Shown: positions 1 through 8,810 of the stretch, piece by piece
Position numbering within the stretch: the stretch's first letter is position 1
How the letters are laid out: every line of letters begins with the position of its first letter
DNA from: Sciscionella marina DSM 45152
Lineage (GTDB): Bacteria > Actinomycetota > Actinomycetes > Mycobacteriales > Pseudonocardiaceae
Direction: 5' to 3'
DNA: 64,000 nt
NCBI RefSeq assembly: GCF_000379465.1
Contig: NZ_KB905380.1
Coordinates: forward strand, 930,001 to 994,000
Position numbers and translations under genes: made by a program
The notes under the pieces: generated by a model
The model's input: only the letters and a program-made list of their open reading frames with translations
What the model was told of the DNA's origin: nothing
The model's database searches: none

Positions 1-503
1 AGCTCCCGGAGGTTCCCGATGCGGTCGAGGAGATGCTGACCTCGCCGATCCACCTCAGCTATATGCATTCCGCCTCCCCGCAGGAAAGCACCTATCTGCG
101 CGAGCTCGCCGAGGGCAGGGTGGTCGGCATGCGCTGCCCGGTGTGCCGGAAGGTGTACGTGCCACCGCGCGGGGCCTGTCCGGTGGACGGAGTCCCCACC
201 GAGGAAGAGGTCGAGCTCGGGGACAACGCGACGATCACCACCTTCTGCGTGGTGAACGTGCCGTTCCCCGGCCAGCGCATCAAACCACCGTATGTGTGCG
301 CCTACATCCTGCTGGACGGCGCCGACATCCCGTTCCTGCACATCGTGCTCGGCTGCGCGGCATCCGAGGTGCGCATGGGCATGCGGGTGCGCGCGGCGTG
401 GAAACCACGCGAGGAATGGACGACCAACCTCGCCAATATCGATCACTTCACACCGAACGGTGAGCCGGACGCCCCGTTCGAGTCCTATGCGCACCACCTC
501 TAG
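1..503 (+). CDS. DUF35 Zn-ribbon/OB-fold protein, 5' truncated by window edge
   Basis: The frame is open from base 3 to the TAG at 501-503, so the gene starts outside the window. The visible part has a short zinc-ribbon segment (CPVC, then a third Cys in RGACPVD) followed by an OB-fold-like beta region. DUF35 proteins partner thiolase-like lipid-transfer proteins in steroid side-chain aldol cleavage, and the next two genes are such thiolases, as in the M. tuberculosis Rv3521-Rv3522-Rv3523 order. It is therefore probably the partner of Ltp3/Ltp4. The usual fourth zinc ligand position holds Asp rather than Cys. Partner choice is inferred. Confidence 0.8.
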   Translation, partial: LPEVPDAVEEMLTSPIHLSYMHSASPQESTYLRELAEGRVVGMRCPVCRKVYVPPRGACPVDGVPTEEEVELGDNATITTFCVVNVPFPGQRIKPPYVCAYILLDGADIPFLHIVLGCAASEVRMGMRVRAAWKPREEWTTNLANIDHFTPNGEPDAPFESYAHHL

Positions 504-513
504 GAGCACCGAA

Positions 514-600
514 CATGACCTCGCGAAGGCGACGATCGAGCGAGCATCGCAGCGAGGCCTGCGAGCGAGGAGCACAGCGAGTGAGGAGCCGAGCATGACC
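514..600 (+). repeat. MIRU-like intercistronic element 1
   Basis: This purine-rich GAGCGAG-type sequence lies between the DUF35 gene and ltp4, bracketed by two copies of CATGACC (514-520 and 594-600). A 27-codon mini-ORF starts at ATG 515, and its TGA (596-598) overlaps the ltp4 ATG at 595. The core resembles elements at 21886-21975, 41336-41480 and 52132-52218. Confidence 0.6.
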
Positions 601-1650
601 GACGTCGCCGTAGTCGGGTACGCGAGTTCACCGAGCGTGCGCGAGACCCAGGGCACCACGAACGGGGTGGAGATGCTCGTCCCCCTGTTCTCCGAGGTGT
701 TCGCCGAGACCGGGCTGCGCAAGTCCGAGGTCGGGTTCTGGTGCTCGGGTTCCTCGGACTATCTCGCGGGCCGGGCGTTCTCCTTCATCGCCGCCGTGGA
801 CGCGATCGGCGCGGTACCGCCCATCAACGAGTCGCATGTGGAGATGGACGCCGCCTGGGCCGCGTTCGAGGCCATGGTCGCGATCCGCACCGGCGAGGTG
901 GACACCGCCGTGGTGTACGGATTCGGCAAGTCCAGCGCCGGTGAACTACGCAAGATCCTCGCCCTGCAACTGGATCCGTACACCCTCGCTCCCCTGTGGC
1001 CGGATTCGGTGAGCGTGGCCGCGCTGCAAGCGCGCGCCGGGATCGACGCGGGCGCCTGGACCGAGCAGCAGATGGCCGAGGTGGTCGCGGCGAGCAGGCG
1101 CAAGGCCCGCGCCAACCCGAGGTCACAGCTGTCCGGGGAGTACACCGCGGAGGAGCTGCTCGCCCAGCCGAGATTCGCCGATCCGCTGCGCCGCCACGAC
1201 TGTGCGCCGGTCACCGACGGCGCCGCGGTGCTCGTGCTCGCCGGGGCCGAGCGCGCCGAGGATCTGTGCGAGCGGCCCGCGTGGATCGGCGGGATGAGCC
1301 ACCGGGTGGAGACCCCGCACCTCGGTGAGCGCGACCTGAGCACCTCGGTCTCCACCAAGGCCGCGGCTGCGGACCTCGACATCGGCGGGGTGCGGCTCGC
1401 GGAACTGCACGCCCCGTTCTCCCATCAGGAAATCCTGCTGCGCCAGGCGATCGGGCTGGACGAGGCGGTCGAGGTGAACCCCTCCGGTGGCCCACTGGCG
1501 GGCAATCCGATGTTCGCGGCCGGTCTTTCCCGGATCGGCGAGGCGGCAAGCCGGATCCACGACGGCAGCGCGGACGCCGCACTGGCACACGCCACGAGCG
1601 GACCCGCGCTGCAACAGAATCTGCTGTGCGTACTGCGAGGTGAGCGCTGA
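595..1650 (+). CDS. ltp4: Thiolase-like lipid transfer protein (steroid side-chain aldolase family)
   Basis: A 351-residue thiolase-fold protein of the SCP-x/lipid-transfer thiolase type, beginning MTDVAVVGYASSPSV. The ATG at 595 is preceded by GAGGAG (583-588), and the length fits M. tuberculosis Rv3522 (Ltp4). In rhodococci Ltp3 and Ltp4 are needed for C24-branched sterol side-chain degradation, where such proteins act with DUF35 partners as acyl-CoA retro-aldolases. The C-terminal NPSGG and GNPMFAAG segments are typical. Its TGA overlaps the ltp3 ATG by one base, so the two are probably co-translated. The exact substrate is inferred. Confidence 0.85.
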   Translation: MTDVAVVGYASSPSVRETQGTTNGVEMLVPLFSEVFAETGLRKSEVGFWCSGSSDYLAGRAFSFIAAVDAIGAVPPINESHVEMDAAWAAFEAMVAIRTGEVDTAVVYGFGKSSAGELRKILALQLDPYTLAPLWPDSVSVAALQARAGIDAGAWTEQQMAEVVAASRRKARANPRSQLSGEYTAEELLAQPRFADPLRRHDCAPVTDGAAVLVLAGAERAEDLCERPAWIGGMSHRVETPHLGERDLSTSVSTKAAAADLDIGGVRLAELHAPFSHQEILLRQAIGLDEAVEVNPSGGPLAGNPMFAAGLSRIGEAASRIHDGSADAALAHATSGPALQQNLLCVLRGER

Positions 1651-2801
1651 TGGGCGAACAGGCGGCCGCGGTCATCGGGACCGGTCAGACCAGGCACACC
1701 ACCAAGCGTCACGACGTTTCGATCGCCGGGCTCTGCCGCGAGGCGGTGGACCGGGCGCTCGCCGATGCGAACATGGACATCGCGGATATCGACGCGGTGG
1801 TGCTCGGCAAGGCACCGGACCTGTTCGAGGGCGTGATGATGCCCGAGCTCGCGCTCTCCGACGCGATCGGTGCGACCGGAAAACCGATGATGCGCGTGCA
1901 CACCGCCGGTTCGGTCGGCGGATCCACGGCGAACGTCGCGGCGAACCTGGTGCGCTCGGGCACCCACCGCCGAGTGCTCGCGATCGCGTTCGAGAAGCAG
2001 TCCGAGTCCAACGCGATGTGGGCGCTGTCCATCGCAGTCCCGTTCAACATGCCGGTCAACGCGGGCGCGGGCGGCTACTTCGCCCCGCACGTGCGCTCCT
2101 ACATCCGGCGCAGCGGGGCACCGGAGGAGATCGGTGCGCGGGTCGCGGTCAAGGACCGGCGCAACGGGGTGCGCAACGAATTCGCGCACCTGCGCCAGCC
2201 CGACATCACCCTGGAGTCGGTGCAGGCCTCCACCATGCTGTGGGACCCGATCCGGTTCGACGAGACCTGCCCCTCCTCGGACGGGGCGGCCGCCGTGGTG
2301 ATCACCGATGAGCACAGCGCGGGCAAGCGGGCCGCCTGGATCCACGCGACCGCCATGCGCACCGAGCCGACCACCTACTCCGGGCGCGATCAGGTCAACC
2401 CGCGCGCGGGCCGGGACGCGGCGGCCGCGCTGTGGCGTGACGCGGGCATCACCGATCCGCTGTCCGAAGTGGACGTCGCCGAGATCTATGTGCCGTTCTC
2501 CTGGTTCGAACCGATGTGGCTGGAGAACCTCGGATTCGCCGAGGAAGGCAAGGGCTGGGTGCTCACCGAGGCCGGGGAGACCGAACCGACCGGGCGCCTC
2601 CCGGTGAATCCCTCCGGCGGGGTGCTGTGCTCGAATCCGATCGGCGCCTCCGGCATGGTGCGCTTCGCCGAGGCGGCCATGCAGGTGATGGGCAGCGCGG
2701 GAGAACACCAGGTGGACGGCGCACGTACCGCGCTCGGCCACGCCTACGGCGGCGGCTCCCAGTACTTCTCCATGTGGCTGGTCCGCTCGGAGAAACCCTA
2801 A
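1650..2801 (+). CDS. ltp3: Thiolase-like lipid transfer protein, Ltp3 type
   Basis: A 383-residue thiolase-like protein, homologue of Rv3523/Ltp3 by sequence pattern and gene order. It has an N-terminal thiolase half (VIGTGQTRHTTKRHD), a central HTAGSVGGST segment where classical thiolases carry the nucleophilic Cys, and a C-terminal NPSGGVLCSNPIGASG motif. The missing Cys at the usual position fits the lipid-transfer/aldolase branch rather than a degradative thiolase. It starts at the ATG overlapping the ltp4 stop. Probable role is retro-aldol cleavage of steroid side-chain CoA intermediates together with Ltp4 and the upstream DUF35 protein. Confidence 0.83.
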   Translation: MGEQAAAVIGTGQTRHTTKRHDVSIAGLCREAVDRALADANMDIADIDAVVLGKAPDLFEGVMMPELALSDAIGATGKPMMRVHTAGSVGGSTANVAANLVRSGTHRRVLAIAFEKQSESNAMWALSIAVPFNMPVNAGAGGYFAPHVRSYIRRSGAPEEIGARVAVKDRRNGVRNEFAHLRQPDITLESVQASTMLWDPIRFDETCPSSDGAAAVVITDEHSAGKRAAWIHATAMRTEPTTYSGRDQVNPRAGRDAAAALWRDAGITDPLSEVDVAEIYVPFSWFEPMWLENLGFAEEGKGWVLTEAGETEPTGRLPVNPSGGVLCSNPIGASGMVRFAEAAMQVMGSAGEHQVDGARTALGHAYGGGSQYFSMWLVRSEKP

Positions 2802-2832
2802 TAGCCAAACCGGCACAGTAACGGAGGAAGCA

Positions 2833-3717
2833 ATGCGATTCACCTGTGCGCTGGCCATGAACCCGCCCGAGCAACTGGTTCCGCTCGCGATCGCGGCCGA
2901 GCAGAACGGGTTCTCCTCGATCGCATTACCCGACTCGATCTTCGCCCCGGAGAAGGTCAACGCGGTCTATCCCTACACTCCCGACGGCAAACGGGTGTTC
3001 ACCCCGGAGACCCCGTTCGTGGACCCGCTGATCGCCGCCTCGGCCATCGGCGCGGCGACCACCACGATCCGCTGCTACTCGCACGTGGTCAAGCTCGGCT
3101 CGCGGCATCCGGTGCCGTTCGCCCGGCAGGTCGGGACCGTCGCGAACCTGACCGGCAACCGGTTCGGCCTCGGCCTCGGCATCGGCTGGCAGCAGGACGA
3201 ATGCCGTTGGTGCGGAATCGAAAGCGGTGGCCTGAAAGGGAAACGCACCGACGAGGCCATCGAGGTGATCCAGCTGCTGCTCGGTGGCGGCATGGTCGAA
3301 CACCACGGCGAGTACTTCGATTTCGAGCGGATCCAGATGAGCCCGGCACCGAGCGAGCCGGTCCCGGTCTACATCGGCGGGCACACCGAGGCGGCGCTGC
3401 GCAGGGCCGCGCGCCATGACGGATGGACCACCGCGATGATCAAGATGGCCGAGCTGCGGGAGATCATCGCGCGGCTGCGCGAACTGCGCGGCGCGTTCGG
3501 CCGGGAACAGGAGCCGTTCGAGATCCAGGCGGTGTGCGTGGACCGGTTCGGCCTCGACGGGTACGCCGAACAGGCCGAGGCCGGGGTCACCGATGCCATC
3601 ACCGTGCCGTGGCTGTTCTACGGCGTGGGTTTCGAGGCCCCGGTCGGGGAGAAACAGGACTGCATCAAGCGGTTCGCCGAGGAGTACATCGCACCATTGG
3701 AGGCCGTCCATGCCTGA
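2833..3717 (+). CDS. LLM-class F420-dependent oxidoreductase
   Basis: A 294-residue luciferase-like monooxygenase-fold protein with YSHVVKLGSRHPVPFARQVGT, a GLGLGIGW segment and PVPVYIGGHTE near residue 180, all typical of F420-dependent LLM oxidoreductases. GGAGGAAGCA precedes the ATG at 2833. It sits 31 bp after ltp3; M. tuberculosis has a related gene (Rv3520c) beside ltp3/ltp4, so a role in sterol side-chain metabolism is plausible. The reaction is unknown. Its last 8 bp overlap the next gene. Confidence 0.8.
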   Translation: MRFTCALAMNPPEQLVPLAIAAEQNGFSSIALPDSIFAPEKVNAVYPYTPDGKRVFTPETPFVDPLIAASAIGAATTTIRCYSHVVKLGSRHPVPFARQVGTVANLTGNRFGLGLGIGWQQDECRWCGIESGGLKGKRTDEAIEVIQLLLGGGMVEHHGEYFDFERIQMSPAPSEPVPVYIGGHTEAALRRAARHDGWTTAMIKMAELREIIARLRELRGAFGREQEPFEIQAVCVDRFGLDGYAEQAEAGVTDAITVPWLFYGVGFEAPVGEKQDCIKRFAEEYIAPLEAVHA

Positions 3718-4147
3718 AGGAGTTCACTGGAAAGCGAGCGAGAAGGCGCATCCGGCGCGGGATGCGGCGCGCCGCTCCTGTGCCCTGGTCGCCGCGCGCG
3801 ACAAGCAGGGCTGGCTGGAGCTGTTCGCCGAGGACGCGATCATCGAGGACCCGGTCGGCCCCTCTCCCTTCGACCCGGAAGGCAAGGGACACAAGGGGAA
3901 GACGGCGATCGCGGAGTTCTGGGACAAGACCATCGGGATAACCGAGCGCATGGAGTTCGAGTTCACCGAGTCCTTCGCCGCCGGTGACGAGGTCGCCAAT
4001 ATCGGCACCATCACCAACTACTTCCCCGGCGGGCACTCGATCGCGGTGGATCTCGTCTCCACCTACAAGGTCGACGATTCCGGAAAACTGCTCTCGCTGC
4101 GCGCCTTCTGGGAACTGGACCGGCTCGCCGAGCAGTACGGCGGCTAG
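3710..4147 (+). CDS. SnoaL-like / nuclear transport factor 2 fold protein
   Basis: A 145-residue small alpha+beta cone-barrel protein (ARDKQGWLELFAEDAIIEDPVG at the N-terminus is typical). The ATG at 3710 lies inside the end of the LLM gene and gives the expected family length; a longer reading to 3593 would run through the upstream gene. The family includes ketosteroid isomerases and polyketide cyclases, but the reaction cannot be assigned here. It is the last gene of the ltp4-ltp3-LLM operon and ends convergently on the S9 peptidase gene with a 4 bp overlap. Confidence 0.75.
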   Translation: MPEGVHWKASEKAHPARDAARRSCALVAARDKQGWLELFAEDAIIEDPVGPSPFDPEGKGHKGKTAIAEFWDKTIGITERMEFEFTESFAAGDEVANIGTITNYFPGGHSIAVDLVSTYKVDDSGKLLSLRAFWELDRLAEQYGG

Positions 4148-6369
4148 TCCCTGCCCGCCAGGTGCGCTCGGAAAAATCCGTCGACCTTGCGCCAGAAATA
4201 GCCGTCGTGGATTGCGTCGTAACCGTGCATCTGCCCCGGCAGGACCACGAACTCGTGCGCTTTCCCGGCCCGGATCAACGCCTCGCTCATCTTGATACTG
4301 TCGGTCCAGGTGGCATGGTCGATGGTTCCGCAGGCGAGCATGAATTCCGCCGCCAGTTGTCCGGCAAGCGGGTACAAGTCGGCTTTCCGATACGCTTCGG
4401 CATCGTCCTGAGGAAAGCCGAGATAACATTCATAAAGTACCGAGGAATACGGGTCGAATCCCGGCGCGGACGACACCGCGGCGGCGTAGACATCGGGCCG
4501 TTCCGCGGCGAGGCGGAACGCGGAGTACCCGCCCCAGCTGTGCCCGATGACCCCGACCTTTGCCTCGGAAAGGAATGCGTGCCTCGATTTCAGCTGCTCG
4601 ACAACGGCGGCGTGATCGGGCACCAGGCCACCGGCCCAGTCGCGATGCACCACGTCGTGGAACGCCTTCGAACGCTCCGGGGTGCCTCGTCCGTCGACCA
4701 CGAATGTGACATAACCCAGTTGTGCCAGCGCATGCGGCATCCTGGCGAATGAGCTGTCGAACGAATGCGGAGCGACCGCGATCTGCGGGCCGCCGTAAAC
4801 GTATTCGATCAGCGGATATTGTCCGGTCTCGTCGAAGTCGGCCGGGAAATACAGGGTCCCCCACAGTTCGGTTTCCCCGTCGGCGGCAGTGACGGTGAAC
4901 TCCCGCGGTGGGGTCCATTCCAGGCGCGAGGTGTCCGGCACCGAGAGCTCACACAGCAGCGAACCGCCCGGTGCGCGCAGTACGCTGCGCGGGGCTTCGG
5001 CGGGCGTCGACCAGGTGTCCACGAAAGCCGCACCGCCGGGCGCGAACGTCATTTCGTGCACCCCTGGCTGGTCCGACAGCACTTCGACCGGCCCCCCGGT
5101 CAGCGGTACCCGCGCGAGATGCCGGTCGTAGGGCCGTTCCTGGTCCGAGTGTGCGGTGAAGTAGACGTATTCCTCGTCGATCCGGTGTACGTAGTCGACC
5201 GGCCACTGCCCCTCAGTGAGCGGGCGGAGCAAGGTGGTCTCGAAATCGTAGAGGTACAGGTGTTTCCAGCCGGAACGCTCGGAAAGCCACAGCAGCTGCG
5301 TGCCGTCCGGAGTCAGGAACAAGCCGATCTTCCTGCCGAAGTACACATCGTGGTGGATGCGCAGAAAAGTCTCGGACTCCTCGGTGAACAACGACCGCGT
5401 CGCACCTGTCTTTCCGTCGGCGAGCAGCACCTCGGCCCGTCGGCAGTCCCGGCTCAGTACGAAAACCACCAGCTGGTCACCGCTGGGTAGCCAGGCCGCG
5501 TGCACCGGATAGCTGTCGGTGGCCTCGCCGAGGTCCAGCCACACCGGCGCCCGGCCATAGCTGTCGAGTACGACCAAGGTGGTGCGCTCGAGTTGCCCAC
5601 CGGCCTGAGCGTGATAACGGTGCACCACTTCGTCTTCGCGCTTGAGGTTGTGCACTTGCGGCGAACGGTGCACGCCGCGGTTGTCGACCCGGTATGCGGC
5701 CAGGCGCGACCCGTCCGGCGACCAGTTGCACACCGGGGAGACGAGGCCCACCGCCGCCAGCTGCGGATCCACCAGGTCGAAGCGGTACTCGTGCTCGGGG
5801 GTTCCGTCGGTGGTCAGCGCGACCGTCCGATTGTCGGCCGCCGAGCGCAGCAGGATATTGCCCCCGGCAGTCGAGACGAACGCGGTGCCATCCGGGGATG
5901 CCAGTTCCCGCGCCTTCATCGGATCCACCAGCGGCATGCTGCGCAGGAATTCCTGTGGGGTATACCGGACGCTCTCGGCGAGTCCGTAGTAGCGATCCAG
6001 CGGGCGCTCCGCCACCACCCTGGTGACCTCGCCGCTGTCCAGTTCGATGAGTACCTGGATCGCGCCGACAACCGCGGACACCGTGCGCGGACCGGCGAAC
6101 CCGATGTGCTCGAACGGCAGTCCGCGCCCCGGCGGAGTCTGGCCGGTTGCCTCTCGGACCGCCTCGCGCAAGGCCTCGACATCGGCGAACAGCGGCCGGT
6201 TTTCGCCGGTCACCAGGTCGACGATGCGGCCGATGCGATCCTGTGGGGTTCCGTCCAGAAACGCCAATGTCATGCCGTCCGGCGACCAGACTGGCAGGAT
6301 CGCGCCGCCGGTGACCAGATCCCCCAGCCCCTCGGCGAATCGATCGAATCCGGTGTGGCCAGTAGTCAT
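4144..6369 (-). CDS. S9 family prolyl oligopeptidase / DPP IV-like peptidase
   Basis: A 741-residue serine peptidase. Residues 1 to about 480 form a WD-like beta-propeller (repeats such as LPVWSPDGMTLAFLDG, NWSPDGSRLAAYR, FLTPDGTQLLWLSE). Residues 490-741 are an alpha/beta hydrolase domain with the triad near Ser611 (GHSWGG), Asp684 (GTIDH) and His715 (GQMHGY). No signal peptide is visible, so it is probably cytoplasmic. It lies 45 bp downstream of the SCP2-like gene on the same strand. No link to steroid metabolism is evident; acyl-peptide or dipeptide hydrolysis is the family norm. Confidence 0.88.
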   Translation of the reverse strand: MTTGHTGFDRFAEGLGDLVTGGAILPVWSPDGMTLAFLDGTPQDRIGRIVDLVTGENRPLFADVEALREAVREATGQTPPGRGLPFEHIGFAGPRTVSAVVGAIQVLIELDSGEVTRVVAERPLDRYYGLAESVRYTPQEFLRSMPLVDPMKARELASPDGTAFVSTAGGNILLRSAADNRTVALTTDGTPEHEYRFDLVDPQLAAVGLVSPVCNWSPDGSRLAAYRVDNRGVHRSPQVHNLKREDEVVHRYHAQAGGQLERTTLVVLDSYGRAPVWLDLGEATDSYPVHAAWLPSGDQLVVFVLSRDCRRAEVLLADGKTGATRSLFTEESETFLRIHHDVYFGRKIGLFLTPDGTQLLWLSERSGWKHLYLYDFETTLLRPLTEGQWPVDYVHRIDEEYVYFTAHSDQERPYDRHLARVPLTGGPVEVLSDQPGVHEMTFAPGGAAFVDTWSTPAEAPRSVLRAPGGSLLCELSVPDTSRLEWTPPREFTVTAADGETELWGTLYFPADFDETGQYPLIEYVYGGPQIAVAPHSFDSSFARMPHALAQLGYVTFVVDGRGTPERSKAFHDVVHRDWAGGLVPDHAAVVEQLKSRHAFLSEAKVGVIGHSWGGYSAFRLAAERPDVYAAAVSSAPGFDPYSSVLYECYLGFPQDDAEAYRKADLYPLAGQLAAEFMLACGTIDHATWTDSIKMSEALIRAGKAHEFVVLPGQMHGYDAIHDGYFWRKVDGFFRAHLAGRD

Positions 6370-6413
6370 CTCGAATACGCTCCTCTGCGGTGGGACGGTG
6401 CGTCAGGATCGGA

Positions 6414-6854
6414 TCAGACGGGGAAGGTGGCCGGAATAGTCGCGACCTTCTGGCCGAGCGCGAACTGTGGTCCGACGGCGGTCATGAACGACTCGAAGTC
6501 GCCATCGGCGGTCAACCCGTCGTCCGCCGGTGCACCGTTCTTGGTGCGCGCGAAGGCCGTCAGCGCCACCCGCCAGTCACCGCGGAGCCGCACATCCGCC
6601 CCTGGCGCAGGAACGAGCGCGAACACCAGTCCATCCGGACCGAGCCGCAACTGCCAGTACACGGTCGCACCGTCATCCGGACCATCGGTGAGTTCATAGG
6701 CGAGCACGTAGTCCCGAGGCAGTTCCCGTGCCGCGGCGAGCAGCTCCTCGGAGCCTGCCAGCAACTCGTTCATCGCATCGACATGCTCCTGGGACATGAA
6801 TTCCACCGCTGCCTCCGTTCGATCAGCAGCGATTATCGCCTCGCCCTCGGCCAC
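6414..6854 (-). CDS. Small SCP2-like (sterol carrier fold) protein
   Basis: A 146-residue protein if the GTG at 6854 is used; an ATG at 6797 (MSQEHVDAMNELL) is equally credible, with GGAGG about 13 bases upstream. The pattern VYWQLRLGPDGLVFALVPAPG followed by a hydrophobic C-terminal stretch resembles SCP2-type lipid-binding domains, but the match is by eye and weak. It could bind an acyl or sterol ligand. It is followed at 45 bp by the S9 peptidase gene. Moderately sure it is a real gene, less sure of the fold. Confidence 0.55.
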   Translation of the reverse strand: MAEGEAIIAADRTEAAVEFMSQEHVDAMNELLAGSEELLAAARELPRDYVLAYELTDGPDDGATVYWQLRLGPDGLVFALVPAPGADVRLRGDWRVALTAFARTKNGAPADDGLTADGDFESFMTAVGPQFALGQKVATIPATFPV

Positions 6855-6950
6855 GGCGCATCCGGCAATTGCCGACCGTGTGACGCCGAGGATGCGACAA
6901 ACGTCGCGCAGCCCCGATCGTTTCGGCGGTCTCGGCCGGCCGGTTGCGAG

Positions 6951-7805
6951 CTAGTGCCGATTCAGGAATTCACCGTAGTTCGGGATCACCTCGGTGAATT
7001 CCGAGGGCGGGCCGAGCCATTCGCGATGCGAGCTCGGCGTCGTCCCGTCGGTGTCGGTGATCCCGTAGCCGGCGCCGAGTTCGGCACCCCACACGGTCTT
7101 CCCGCTGTACTCGGCGATCCGCGGGTCCCCGGCGAGGGCGTCGATGACCCGTCCGGTGAATTCCGGCGATTCGAATCCGGGCAGCATGGTCCCGGTGAGC
7201 GCGCGTTCCACCTCCGGGGTGATCCGCTCGGTGCGCAGCACGCCCATCCAGATCGACACGACGCTCACCCCGTGCGGGCGCAGTTCCTGCGCCATGTCGA
7301 AGCTCAGCTTGTCGGTGCCCGCCTTGCCCGCGCCATAGGACGGGCCGTGCAGCCCGGGAAGGAAACTGCGTGCCCCGGGAGCGGAGGTGTGCACCAGCAG
7401 CCCACCAGCGGCGATCAGCAGCGGGGCGGCGTAGTGCGCGGCGACATAGTGCGAACGCAGCCCCACCTCGAGTGGTTTGAGCTCCTCGTGCAGCGGGCGT
7501 TCCCAGAAGCCTTGTCCTCCGGAAGTCCGTGTGGGCAGCGCCGTGGCGTTGTTGACCAGGATGTCCAGCCGCCCGTGTTCCTCGCGCACCCGCTCGAACA
7601 CCGCGCGGACCTGGTCGTCCTCGGCGTGATCGCACACCAGCGGGACGCCGGTGCCACCACGGCGCTCGATCTCGGCCGCGGTGGCGGACAGTTCCGGCTC
7701 GGTGCGCCCGGTGACGTAGACGGTGTCCCCGGTTTCCCCGAGGGCGAGCGCGATCCCCTTGCCCGCTCCCCGGGACGCACCGGTCACCAGTACCACCCTG
7801 GTCAT
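6951..7805 (-). CDS. SDR family NAD(P)-dependent oxidoreductase
   Basis: A 284-residue classical short-chain dehydrogenase. TGASRGAGKGIA near residue 8 is the cofactor-binding glycine motif, ILVNNAT is the NNAG equivalent, and SYGAGKAGTDKL carries the catalytic YxxxK. The ATG overlaps the stop of the upstream hydrolase gene (ATGA). It is the third gene of an operon that begins at 9848 behind a KstR-type operator, suggesting a hydroxysteroid or side-chain hydroxyacyl substrate, but nothing in the sequence fixes it. Confidence 0.85.
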   Translation of the reverse strand: MTRVVLVTGASRGAGKGIALALGETGDTVYVTGRTEPELSATAAEIERRGGTGVPLVCDHAEDDQVRAVFERVREEHGRLDILVNNATALPTRTSGGQGFWERPLHEELKPLEVGLRSHYVAAHYAAPLLIAAGGLLVHTSAPGARSFLPGLHGPSYGAGKAGTDKLSFDMAQELRPHGVSVVSIWMGVLRTERITPEVERALTGTMLPGFESPEFTGRVIDALAGDPRIAEYSGKTVWGAELGAGYGITDTDGTTPSSHREWLGPPSEFTEVIPNYGEFLNRH

Positions 7806-8809
7806 GCCGCGCTCCCTTGGTCGAGGTCACGAAGGAATTCCAGGAAGGCCGCGTTGACCACCTCCGGGGATTCCATGCTGATCACGTGTCCCGCGGCGGG
7901 CACGATGCGTACCCCGCGCACATCCGCGTGGTACTCGGGAAGTTTCTCGACCGGATCCCGGCCGTGCCAGTGGGCGAGGTCCACATCCGCCTCGGAACCG
8001 AGGAAATAGAAGGGAACGCCGGTCTTCCCGCGGCCGCGCCGCTGTTCCCAGTTGAGGTCCAGCGCCAGATACCACCGGATACCGCCGCCGAATCCCGATC
8101 GGGCGTAGTCGTTGACGTAACACTCCAGTTCCCATTCCGTCATCCACGACCAGGGGAACTCCGGCGGTTCGGGCAGTGCCGCGCGGTACGAGGTGCCGGG
8201 CGGATGGCGCCACATCTGCGTGAAATCGGCCGCGCCGGAGAGGGCGTGGAAGATCTTGGCGAGTATCTCCCGCGGATGCGCGTCCATATCGGCGATCGCG
8301 GCCTCCGGTTCGTCCACGAAATAGGCGACGTGGTTGAACCGCTTCCGCCCGCGCCGCCGCTCGGCTTCGAGCGGCGGGCGATCCGAGGCGTTCTGGAAGG
8401 GGTTCTGCAGCCCGATCAGCGCGCGGACCCGTTCGGGATGCTCGAAGGCGAGATCGTAGGCGGCGAACATACCGAAATCGAGCCCGGAACACACCGCCGA
8501 TTCCGCGCCGAGGTGATCGAGCAGCGCGCACAGGTCCGCGGTGATCCGGTCGGCGCCGTACTCCTCGACCGCCTCCGGCGCGCTGGTCTGCCCCATTCCG
8601 CGCAGATCCGGGGCCACCACGCGGTATCCGGCCCCGGCCAGTGCCGTGATCTGGTGCCGCCAGCTGAACCAGGTGTGCGGGAAACCGTGCAGCAGCAGGA
8701 TGAGCGGGCCGCCGCCCTGTTCGACTCCGCCCTGCTCGACTCCGCCCTGTTCGACCCAGTGCACGTCGATCCCGTTCAGCCGCGCGTAGTGGTGTGTCCA
8801 GTTTCGCAT
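7802..8809 (-). CDS. Alpha/beta hydrolase, epoxide hydrolase-like
   Basis: A 335-residue alpha/beta hydrolase starting MRNWTHHYARLNGIDVHWVEQ. LLLHGFPHTWFSWRHQ is the oxyanion region, and SGLDFGMFAAYDL places an Asp at the nucleophile position, as in epoxide hydrolases and haloalkane dehalogenases. The C-terminal PAAGHVISME gives the catalytic His. The ATG at 8809 follows the upstream gene's stop by one base. Three imperfect 15-base units near 8708-8757 encode repeated EQGGV. Role in the KstR-type operon is unknown; epoxide or ester hydrolysis is the family expectation. Confidence 0.82.
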   Translation of the reverse strand: MRNWTHHYARLNGIDVHWVEQGGVEQGGVEQGGGPLILLLHGFPHTWFSWRHQITALAGAGYRVVAPDLRGMGQTSAPEAVEEYGADRITADLCALLDHLGAESAVCSGLDFGMFAAYDLAFEHPERVRALIGLQNPFQNASDRPPLEAERRRGRKRFNHVAYFVDEPEAAIADMDAHPREILAKIFHALSGAADFTQMWRHPPGTSYRAALPEPPEFPWSWMTEWELECYVNDYARSGFGGGIRWYLALDLNWEQRRGRGKTGVPFYFLGSEADVDLAHWHGRDPVEKLPEYHADVRGVRIVPAAGHVISMESPEVVNAAFLEFLRDLDQGSAA

Positions 8810-8810
8810 C

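Noticed and set aside
292-594. Upstream extension of ltp4 to 292
   Set aside because: It would overlap the DUF35 gene and translate the repeat; the ATG at 595 has a ribosome-binding site and gives the family length.
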